Origin: Lentisphaerota bacterium
GTDB taxonomy: Bacteria; Verrucomicrobiota; Lentisphaeria; Oligosphaerales; JABHEG01
Assembly: GCA_018676675.1 (NCBI GenBank)
Contig: JABHEG010000171.1
Coordinates: 1-48,832, forward strand
Length of the DNA: 48,832 bases
Reading direction: 5' to 3'
In this document: one piece after another, positions 42,153-48,832 of the stretch
How positions within the stretch are numbered: the first letter of the stretch is position 1
Layout: every line of letters begins with the position of its first letter
Made by a program: the position numbers and the translations under genes
Notes under the pieces: generated by a model
What the model was told of the DNA's origin: nothing
The model's input: only the letters and a program-made list of their open reading frames with translations
Database searches by the model: none

Positions 42153-42445
42153 CAGAGCACGGAGATGCGAATGGTGCGGGCCTCAAGGAACTGGTCGCTC
42201 AACTCACGGCGGACCTTGGAGCAAGGACCTCAACGTGGTCATGGGCTATCAAAGCCCAGGAAAGATCAAGGTGGAATAGTCCTGCGAGACGACACGTAAC
42301 CCCGGAAACGCGAGGCCCAGTGTGCTACTGATCATCAATGGCGATCAGGGCCACGGGGAATTTGGCCGGGATGTCCTGACCCTCGACCTCGACAGACTGG
42401 CGGAGCAGTCAGCTGCTTTTGGCGACTTTGCCGTTGCTCTTGTCT
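42153..42445 (+). pseudogene. Degraded second copy of the truncated sulfatase 5' region
   Basis: No open gene fits here. Bases 42259-42301 match 32101-32143 (leader and first codons of the truncated sulfatase) with about four changes in 43. After a deletion of about 74 bases (the signal-peptide part), 42302-42440 still aligns with 32218 onward: PSVLLIINGDQGHGEFG-like coding against PNVLLIISDDQGYGEFG, then DVLTLDLDRLAEQSAAFGDFA. The reading frame is broken by further small deletions, and the Cys motif is absent. It is a relic of the same sulfatase gene, 10 kb away. Bases 42153-42258 hold no recognisable feature. Confidence 0.65.
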
Positions 42446-42750
42446 TCTGAGGGAGAAGCGCTTTGACAGGAAGATTGAGGACAGAAAAATGAGAGGCATG
42501 GGATGCCGATAGATGTCAGAGCAGACCTTGTCAGGTTGACGCAACGTGAGTTTGCCGCCATAGCCTATGAAGTGGTATCTAGGCGGGAAACCACCGTCGA
42601 GACGTCCGCACATGGGAAGCCCTCTGAGGGAGAAGCGCTTTGACAGGAAGATTGAGGACAGAAAAATGAGAGAGATGGGATGCCGATAGATGTCAGAGCA
42701 AACCTTGTCAGGTTGACACAACGTGAGTTTGCCGCCATAGCCTATGAAGT
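42446..42750 (+). repeat. 128-bp direct duplication around the GxxExxY gene start
   Basis: Bases 42446-42573 and 42623-42750 are the same sequence with four differences, offset by 177 bases. The unit covers the ribosome-site region, the ATG and the first ~24 codons of the GxxExxY gene. Only the second copy is joined to the full gene; the first runs into about 49 bases of unrelated sequence (42574-42622) that looks like the end of another frame. Confidence 0.85.
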
Positions 42751-43489
42751 CGTGAGCCAGGCGTTTGCTGTCCATAGCGAGCTGGGCTCTCTGTTTGATG
42801 AGACAGTCTATCAGAACGCATTGGCCGCACGCTTGAGGGATGTCCGGACGGAGGTCCGGATCGATGTCACCTTTCGGGATTTCCGTAAGATCTATGTGAT
42901 GGACGCGGTTGTATCCGACGGAGCCGTGTTTGAGTTCAAGGCAGTAAAGGGGATCTGTCCGCGCCACAGAAGTCAGCTGCTGAACTATCTGCTTCTCGCC
43001 GGGCTGAATCATGGGAAATTGATCAATTTCGGAACCGATGGGGTTGAGCACGAGTTTGTTAACACAAGCCTGACCCACGCCGATCGAACCTGCTTTGGGG
43101 TGCGTGATGACGAGTGGCTCGAGACTGACGGCTTCGGGGAGGACGAAAAAAAGCTCGTACTGGAAATCTTGCGGGATTGGGGGACGGGACTCGATTGCGC
43201 CCTGTACAGAGAGGCCCTGTTCCACTTTCTTGGCGGGAAGAATGGACTCCTAGCCAACTTGGATATCATTCAGAACGGCATGTGTGTTGCACAACAGGTC
43301 GTACCCTTGTGCGGGAACTCCACGGCCGTGCGTTTAACGATGTTCCAAGGTGAAAAGGGAAAATTCGAACGGGATCTAATCCGCTTCATGCAGGCCACCA
43401 GAATCTGTTTCTTACAGTGGATTAATGTCGCCCGGAGTGAGGTAACGTTCAAAACTCTCCATCTTTCTGTCCCAGATTTTTCTGTCTAA
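42680..43489 (+). CDS. GxxExxY-type PD-(D/E)XK nuclease-like protein
   Basis: A 269-residue protein. Near residue 40 it reads GSLFDETVYQNAL (the Gly-x-x-x-Glu-x-x-Tyr signature). About residue 78 onward, DAVVSDGAVFEFKAV supplies the Asp and Glu-x-Lys of a PD-(D/E)XK fold. The segment HRSQLLNYLLLAGLNHGKLINFG is also typical; quoted here up to 20 residues at most, as RSQLLNYLLLAGLNHGKLIN. Family members are usually 120-170 residues, so the C-terminal ~100 residues (from about WLETDGFGED) are an extension of unknown role. These proteins are common in PVC and other genomes, are often near mobile DNA, and their biology is unclear. The 5' end is duplicated just upstream. It stands among sulfatase genes without an evident link to them. 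Confidence 0.85.
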   Translation: MPIDVRANLVRLTQREFAAIAYEVVSQAFAVHSELGSLFDETVYQNALAARLRDVRTEVRIDVTFRDFRKIYVMDAVVSDGAVFEFKAVKGICPRHRSQLLNYLLLAGLNHGKLINFGTDGVEHEFVNTSLTHADRTCFGVRDDEWLETDGFGEDEKKLVLEILRDWGTGLDCALYREALFHFLGGKNGLLANLDIIQNGMCVAQQVVPLCGNSTAVRLTMFQGEKGKFERDLIRFMQATRICFLQWINVARSEVTFKTLHLSVPDFSV

Positions 43490-43506
43490 ATCAAGGAGCA
43501 ACTGAG

Positions 43507-44883
43507 ATGAAACCGAACATCATACTCGTTAACTGTGACGATCTCGGCTATGGCGACCTCGGCTGCTATGGATCGCCGGAGAACCGGACGCCGCATCTTG
43601 ATCAGCTTGCCGAGGAAGGGATCCGCTTCACCGACTTCTACGCGATGTGCCCGGTGTGTTCGGCGTCGAGGGCCGGCATGCTCACCGGCACGTATCCGCC
43701 GCGCATCAGCTTTGTTGATGTGCTCTTCCCCGGGGCTGCCAAAGGCATGAAACCGGGCGAGAACACGATCGCATCGCTGCTGAAGCAGCAGGACTACTCG
43801 ACCATGATCGTGGGGAAGTGGCATTGCGGGGATCAGAAGGAATTTCTGCCTACCGAACACGGCTTCGATCACTACTTCGGCATTCCCTACAGTAATGACA
43901 TGGGCCGTCAGGACCGGGGAGACGCTGCCCGATTCTGGAGTCAGAGATACCCCGACGGCATTCCGCCACTCCCGCTTCTCAAGGACGATGAGGTCATTCA
44001 AGAGCAGCCTGATCAGTCGGCGATAACCGAACGCTACGTGGAGAAAGGCGTGAGCTTCATCCGTGACAACCGGGACAAGCCGTTCTTCCTGTACTTCCCC
44101 CAAATGTATGTCCATCTGCCCATCTATGTCCCGGAGAACTACCTCAGGAATGCCGGAGGCGACGCCTACAGAGCTGCGGTTGAGCATGTCGACTGGTCTG
44201 TTGGTGTGCTGGTTGATGAGCTCAGACGCCAGGGGCTTGAAGAGAACACGCTGATCGTTTTCACGTCGGACAACGGCTCCCGGGCAATGCCTCCCTCGGG
44301 CGGCTCGAATGCTCCCCTGCGTGGACGCAAAGGACAGACTTGGGAAGGAGGACAGCGTGTCCCGTGCATCATGCGCTGGAAAGGGACCATCCCCGAAGGG
44401 CGTGAGTGTGCAAGTCTCGTCGCCGCCGCTGACTTCCTGCCCACGTTCGTGAACCTTGCCGGTGGCGACATTCCGGAATCGCCGACTATCGACGGCGTGG
44501 ATCTCGGCTGCTTGCTCGAAGGGAACACAAGCGCAACTCCGCGGGAGCTCTTCTTCTACTGCAGAGGAAACGGCATCGAGGCGGTGCGTGACGAGCGCTA
44601 CAAGCTGCATCTCAGGAAAGGGCAGGAAGACATCCTGGAGCTCTACGACCTGCGCACGGACATCTCCGAGAGCAACGATATCGCTGCTGAGAGCCCGGAG
44701 ATTGTGGCACAGCTGCAACAGGCCATTGACGACATGCGCGCAAGAATCGGGGACGACAAGATGAGCATCGAGGGTTCGGAACGGCGCGAATGCGGCCATG
44801 TCGAGAACGCCGTCCCGCTGACGACATACGACGAGAATCACCCGTATATCATCGCTGAGTACGACATCGGCCACTGCGGCTGA
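43507..44883 (+). CDS. Sulfatase without signal peptide (CSASR motif), probably cytoplasmic
   Basis: A 458-residue sulfatase that starts directly with the fold (MKPNIILVNCDDLGYGDLGC) from ATG 43507, with AAGGAG eight bases upstream, so no leader is possible. Cys51 in CSASR is the formylglycine precursor, with Ala in place of the usual Pro. Such C-x-A-x-R sites are accepted by sulfatase-maturing enzymes. Other landmarks: GKWHCGDQKEFLPTEHGFD, TSDNGSRAMPPSGG, GRKGQTWEGGQRVPC and ELYDLRTDISE. The cytoplasmic location suggests it acts on an imported sulfated mono- or disaccharide, completing what exported sulfatases begin. The gene follows the GxxExxY gene by 17 bases and precedes a GH20-like gene by 102. 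Confidence 0.92.
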   Translation: MKPNIILVNCDDLGYGDLGCYGSPENRTPHLDQLAEEGIRFTDFYAMCPVCSASRAGMLTGTYPPRISFVDVLFPGAAKGMKPGENTIASLLKQQDYSTMIVGKWHCGDQKEFLPTEHGFDHYFGIPYSNDMGRQDRGDAARFWSQRYPDGIPPLPLLKDDEVIQEQPDQSAITERYVEKGVSFIRDNRDKPFFLYFPQMYVHLPIYVPENYLRNAGGDAYRAAVEHVDWSVGVLVDELRRQGLEENTLIVFTSDNGSRAMPPSGGSNAPLRGRKGQTWEGGQRVPCIMRWKGTIPEGRECASLVAAADFLPTFVNLAGGDIPESPTIDGVDLGCLLEGNTSATPRELFFYCRGNGIEAVRDERYKLHLRKGQEDILELYDLRTDISESNDIAAESPEIVAQLQQAIDDMRARIGDDKMSIEGSERRECGHVENAVPLTTYDENHPYIIAEYDIGHCG

Positions 44884-44985
44884 TGTCGCCCAATAGGAAT
44901 GACTCGTGGACGAATGAGAGCATGAGAACATGAACAAGACCTGCCGCGCTTGCCTTGACTGTGGCGCTTCCCAGATGCGCAGATC

Positions 44986-47900
44986 ATGAACGTGACGTTC
45001 GACAACGCAGCATACGTGAGCCACAGGACCCGCAATCTGAGGCTGTGCTTCCTGGCCGGATGCGTTGTCATGAGCGCAAGCCTGCGTGCCGCAGAATTCA
45101 CCATGCACCTGACTGACTGGTATGTGAATTCGTTTGGGCATGCAGACTCGGGCGCAAAGCTCGGAGTGGAGCTGACTCCGGCCGGTACCCAGGCGCTGCA
45201 GATGCACTTCTTCGGCCCGGAGACGGTTACGGTTGTGACGTCCAGTGGGGTCGAGGCCCAATGTGACGCCTGGCCTGAAACGTTCGGTGGCTTCGGTGTC
45301 TACGTCCGGAACGACGGTCGCCGCACTGTTTTGAACGCCGCGTTCCGGGATCGCGACTTGCACCAGTTCAACATGCATCTGCCGATTGAGCACGACGGCT
45401 GGCGCTACGTCTACGTCGACCAGTTGACCAACTACAAGGACAAGCAGGCAGTCCTGAACCCACGCGAGCTTGGCACGGTCTGGTTCACCGTGCGGGGGGG
45501 AGCCGGGGCCGCCGTCGCGGTCGGCCCCATCCACTGGCATCCGAGCGGACAGGTACTGCTGCCCACGTACGAGGCGGCCGTTGCCGATGCCTTCTACACC
45601 GAGGCACCGCCGACCATTGACGGCCGGACCGTGGACGACGCTTGGCAGGACGCGCCAAGATACTCCCTGGACCACCTGGCCCATTCGCGTGACGCACCGT
45701 CAAGCTCCGAGGACCGTTTCATGGTACTCTGGGATGAGAGCCGGCTCTACGTGGCTGCGGAGTTCGCCCATCCCGAAGGCGCGGTACTCAAGGCGCAGAA
45801 GACACGCCGCGACGCAGAGGTGTGGCGGGACGAGGATGTCGAGGTCTTTGTCGGGAACGGTCTGGACCCGCGCATGTTCTACCAGTTCTTCGTCAACCCC
45901 GCCAACACACAGGCCGACTACGCGCGCGTTTTTGACCAGACCCAAGACACGATTGTGACCAAGACAACTCAGTGGAACGCCGATTGGGCCAGCGCCGTAG
46001 CGCGTGAGGGAGGGCGTTGGACAGTCGAGCTCGCCATTCCCTGGACCAGTATGTCGTTCGAAGCCGCCCCGGCCCTGATCAATTTCCAGCTCATGCGCGG
46101 CAACCACTGCTTCCCCGGCAAGAAGATCGAGTACGCGGTGTGGAGTCCGGTTCGACGCTCGCCGTGGCAGGGGTTTGGGTTACTCCGGCTTTGCCGTCGG
46201 GATCAAGACACGTTCAGCTTGGAGCGTCTTCGAGCGAAACTCCTAGGGCCAGGTCGGATTTGGGTGACGGGTAGATTCCGGAATGCCACTCAGCAACCTA
46301 CGACGCTTGGCCCAGTCCGTTTGCGGGCATGGCTGTCGGACGCTTTCGCCCCGCCCCGAATGTTTGCGGAAACCGTCGCGTTCGCGAGCCCCGAGGGCAC
46401 CGTGGACTGGCTCCTGGAGTACCCGGGTGCAATTGACGGAGACCATCGTTTGACGGTCAGCGCCGAACCGGCTTCCCCCGCTCAGCCGGTTGCGCCTGGG
46501 ATCGGCTTGCTCCGTTTCCGCATGGACCTGCCCAGTCCGGTGAAGGTCAATGACATCGTGCTGTTGCCGAGGCCCAAGACAGTGGCCTGGAGGAAGGGCG
46601 CATTCCAGATCCGGGACGAGGACACCATCGGCCTGTCTGCTGACGCCACACCCCGGACGATCCAGACCGCGGAACTGATGGCCGAGTACCTCTACGGACA
46701 CACCGGTGTGCGCCCTGCAGTCAGCACGGTCGCAGGCAGCGGCAGCCGTTTGCGGTTGAGCATCGCCCCGGGGGTGAGCACAGGCGAGACGGGGGCCGCA
46801 GACGAAGCGTACACGCTGAACGTGAGCGCCGCCGAACTCGTGATCACCGGCGCCGGTGAGCACGGGCTGTATTACGGCGTGGTTACGCTGCGGCAGATCA
46901 TGAAGGCCACGAAGCAGCCGGCCATACCCATACCGGCAGTACACATCCAAGACTGGGCCTACCACCGTTGGCGAATTTACCACGAGTGGCTGCATCATCC
47001 GCCGTTGTACGATGAGAAGCACCGGAACGGGTACGATGTCGAGCGCATGAAACGGGTCATTGAGGATTACGTGGCCGGCGCCAAGTACAATCTGCTCGTA
47101 CTGCAGGTTGACCGCTCCTTCCGCTTCGACTCGATCCCGGAGTTCAACGGACCACGGGACATCCCACCCGAGAAGTACCGGGAGCTATGCGATTTCGCCC
47201 GCAGCCATTTTCTTGAGGTCGTTCCCGGCGTGCATTTCGGCTCGCACTCGTTCGTCGCCTATATGGATCCATCCCGCAGGGAAGAGGGCATGGGACCCGG
47301 GCAGATGGACGTGACAAAGCCCGGCACGGCTGAGTTGATGACGCGCATGTACGAGGACATCATCACCGCAGCCGGCCCCCCGCTGCGGTTCTTCCACACG
47401 AACAACGATGAGTGGTGGCGTCCCATCGGTGACCTGACGCTTGTGCACAACGGCAAGACCCGCAAACAGATCTTTCTGGAACACCTACTGGCGCAGCACC
47501 GGGTGCTGAAGGAGCACGGGTTGCGCATGATCATGCTCAACGATATGCTGGAGCCAAACCACGCGGGCGGCCCGCCCATGAATCTGTTCGAGGTGGCCGC
47601 GGAACTGCCCCGGGATATCGTGATCTCTTCCTGGAGTTACTCGACCAAACGCTTCCACGAGATGGGCTTCGAAACGTGGCAGGAAGACAACGGCTGCGTC
47701 GCCACCGTTCGCGACCCCGGCCGCCACATTGCCGGCTTCGGAACTCTCGTCTACTCCTGTATTTACAGCCTCTTTCACTTCATGTCCGACGCACGTGCCT
47801 GGAGCTTCGGCTGGCACACTGCATTGGCCGCAGCGGAATTCGGCTGGAATCGCAACCAGTTCAACGCCATGCCGACTGAACCCTGGGCTGCCCAGTACAT

Positions 47901-48513
47901 GCCAAATCTGATGGGCACGTTCAGCAACCAGCCTAACCCTCACGCCAATGGCAGCCTGACCCCGATCACCATCGACGCGGACGAGCAGCTCTCAGGCCGA
48001 CTTGCGCTCACAGGCACCCACGATCTGGCCGGTGTGCCCATGCAGCTCACTGCGCGTGCCGCAGCAAGCGATGCCTCTCTCAAACAGGATCTACCCGCGG
48101 GGACCCGAGCATCAAGCCTGATCCTGCTGCATGCCGTCGATATTCCGGACACCGCCGCACGGAACCGGCTCAAGCAGCTGTTGCGCAAGCACCGGCCGCA
48201 CGGATTGCCGGTTGGCCAATACGTGTTGGAGTACGACGATGCGACCACCGTCGCGCACAACCTGCGGCTCGGAATCAACATCATGGATCTGTGCTGCCCT
48301 ACTCTCAACCGGTACGTGCGCTATGGACGCTACGTGCATCCGCTCAATTCCGAAGGTACGCAGGCCATGCTCCAATTCGAGTGGGTCAACCCGTACCCCG
48401 AAAAAGTCATCCGCTCAATCACACTCGAGGCCGAACACAAGGACGCACCCATACTCGTGGGCGGCCTGACGTTGCGCGGCGTAAAGGAGAGTGGCGCGAC
48501 GCTTGATAGGTGA
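44986..48513 (+). CDS. Large secreted GH20-like protein with CBM9-like module
   Basis: A 1175-residue protein with a signal peptide (ends about residue 36, SLRAAEF). Residues from about 37 to 190 form an N-terminal beta-sandwich. About 200 to 400 is a CBM9-like module (PPTIDGRTVDDAWQDAP, DEDVEVFVGNG, VELAIPWTSM). Residues from about 520 to 645 match the GH20 N-terminal domain (LLPRPKTVAWRKGAFQI, LNVSAAELVITGAGEHGLYYG). The TIM barrel follows, with WRIYHEWLHHPP where GH20 has RGxxxD, and the likely catalytic pair Asp808-Glu809 in HTNNDEWW. GH20 enzymes remove terminal N-acetylhexosamine by substrate-assisted catalysis. The loss of the usual GGDE context makes altered specificity possible. GalNAc or GlcNAc release would suit a glycosaminoglycan together with the PL8-type lyase. 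Confidence 0.8.
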   Translation: MNVTFDNAAYVSHRTRNLRLCFLAGCVVMSASLRAAEFTMHLTDWYVNSFGHADSGAKLGVELTPAGTQALQMHFFGPETVTVVTSSGVEAQCDAWPETFGGFGVYVRNDGRRTVLNAAFRDRDLHQFNMHLPIEHDGWRYVYVDQLTNYKDKQAVLNPRELGTVWFTVRGGAGAAVAVGPIHWHPSGQVLLPTYEAAVADAFYTEAPPTIDGRTVDDAWQDAPRYSLDHLAHSRDAPSSSEDRFMVLWDESRLYVAAEFAHPEGAVLKAQKTRRDAEVWRDEDVEVFVGNGLDPRMFYQFFVNPANTQADYARVFDQTQDTIVTKTTQWNADWASAVAREGGRWTVELAIPWTSMSFEAAPALINFQLMRGNHCFPGKKIEYAVWSPVRRSPWQGFGLLRLCRRDQDTFSLERLRAKLLGPGRIWVTGRFRNATQQPTTLGPVRLRAWLSDAFAPPRMFAETVAFASPEGTVDWLLEYPGAIDGDHRLTVSAEPASPAQPVAPGIGLLRFRMDLPSPVKVNDIVLLPRPKTVAWRKGAFQIRDEDTIGLSADATPRTIQTAELMAEYLYGHTGVRPAVSTVAGSGSRLRLSIAPGVSTGETGAADEAYTLNVSAAELVITGAGEHGLYYGVVTLRQIMKATKQPAIPIPAVHIQDWAYHRWRIYHEWLHHPPLYDEKHRNGYDVERMKRVIEDYVAGAKYNLLVLQVDRSFRFDSIPEFNGPRDIPPEKYRELCDFARSHFLEVVPGVHFGSHSFVAYMDPSRREEGMGPGQMDVTKPGTAELMTRMYEDIITAAGPPLRFFHTNNDEWWRPIGDLTLVHNGKTRKQIFLEHLLAQHRVLKEHGLRMIMLNDMLEPNHAGGPPMNLFEVAAELPRDIVISSWSYSTKRFHEMGFETWQEDNGCVATVRDPGRHIAGFGTLVYSCIYSLFHFMSDARAWSFGWHTALAAAEFGWNRNQFNAMPTEPWAAQYMPNLMGTFSNQPNPHANGSLTPITIDADEQLSGRLALTGTHDLAGVPMQLTARAAASDASLKQDLPAGTRASSLILLHAVDIPDTAARNRLKQLLRKHRPHGLPVGQYVLEYDDATTVAHNLRLGINIMDLCCPTLNRYVRYGRYVHPLNSEGTQAMLQFEWVNPYPEKVIRSITLEAEHKDAPILVGGLTLRGVKESGATLDR

Positions 48514-48832
48514 TCCCTTCTCCAGGCAATGCCTTGGATCCACCATTGACGCCCGAGGTTTGGCTTGTCCGGCGACTCGTATGGGGTGCAGGGCGGGAAC
48601 GGGAGGCCTAGCGGTAGTTTACTGTGGATGCAGGAAGAGGGATCTGCAACCTTCTCTCATTCAAGTGGAAAGATCTACGCGTCGTTGTATTGTGTCCCGT
48701 CCGAGGGTAGAAACGGGACTGGATCGTTGGGAAGAACATGGTCGGTGAAGGGGCGGGTGACAAGGCGGCTGTCGGGTTTGGGGATGTTTGGTTCCGAGCC
48801 AGCTTGAGACTGTCCCAGGTTTGGCCGTGACC
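48514..48832. other. Terminal 319 bases, no gene recognised
   Basis: After the GH20-like stop the sequence contains only short frames, the longest about 80 codons (48565-48807), with composition (Gly/Ser-rich, GDSYGVQGGNGRPSGSL) that resembles nothing known to me. No terminator hairpin with a T-run, promoter or repeat was seen. It may be the start of an intergenic region or the relic of a gene that continues beyond the window. Confidence 0.4.

Noticed and set aside
43486..45684. A 732-codon - strand frame over the leaderless sulfatase and the start of the GH20-like gene
   Set aside because: The + strand genes show full family motifs and ribosome sites. The antisense product has none, so it is a compositional shadow.

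Overview
The window reads as a carbohydrate-degradation island from an anaerobic member of the PVC superphylum, most likely Kiritimatiellota or a near relative (Lentisphaerae or Planctomycetes are possible). The reasons are the density of Cys-type sulfatases, the short Tat leaders, the secreted DUF4838 and SGNH/LamG proteins, the URO-D-like proteins and the DUF6785-type membrane protein. This assignment is an inference from gene content. No rRNA or tRNA gene was seen.

Layout. 0-11 kb, all on the + strand: the tail of an unknown gene, two sulfatases (Tat-type and iduronate-sulfatase-like), a tandem pair of FAD-dependent oxidoreductases (one with a Tat leader, one without), two more sulfatases, and the orphan 3' end of another sulfatase. 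11.6-18.7 kb: a secreted alpha/beta hydrolase, a RAYT transposase on the - strand bracketed by REP-type palindromes, a polytopic membrane protein, a URO-D-like protein and an AraC regulator on the - strand. 18.9-25.6 kb: an operon divergent from araC with EtfB, a three-domain ferredoxin-EtfA-GlcD fusion, two zinc-type medium-chain dehydrogenases, a class II aldolase and the first ~55 codons of an L-rhamnose isomerase. 25.6-32.1 kb: a twice-frameshifted lipoprotein pseudogene, then URO-D-like protein, GH5-like lipoprotein and a PL8-type polysaccharide lyase. 32.1-40.3 kb: a truncated sulfatase facing a three-gene - strand module (DUF4838, SGNH/LamG, DUF4838). 40.6-48.8 kb: a sulfatase, a gene graveyard with a second sulfatase scrap and a 128-bp duplication, a GxxExxY nuclease-like protein, a sulfatase without a signal peptide, and a large GH20-like protein.

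How the genes may work together. Exported sulfatases, the PL8-type lyase, the GH20-like and GH5-like enzymes, the esterases and the DUF4838 proteins would desulfate and depolymerise a uronic-acid and hexosamine-containing sulfated glycan (glycosaminoglycan-like or algal). Released sugars would feed the dehydrogenase/aldolase operon. Isomerase-aldolase chemistry on a 6-deoxyhexose gives lactaldehyde, then lactate. The EtfB plus ferredoxin-EtfA-GlcD proteins match, domain for domain, the electron-confurcating lactate dehydrogenase/Etf complex (LctBCD) of acetogens, but here EtfA and the dehydrogenase are one polypeptide. The substrate is inferred, not shown.

The most notable signals are that fusion with a G11 tract exactly in its inter-domain linker; the RAYT/REP cluster; a 46-bp identical Tat-leader segment shared by two unrelated enzymes; a 104-bp near-identical 3' tract in otherwise diverged FAD oxidoreductase paralogs; and several gene remnants (rhaA, three sulfatase pieces, a lipoprotein), which show that the island is still being rearranged.
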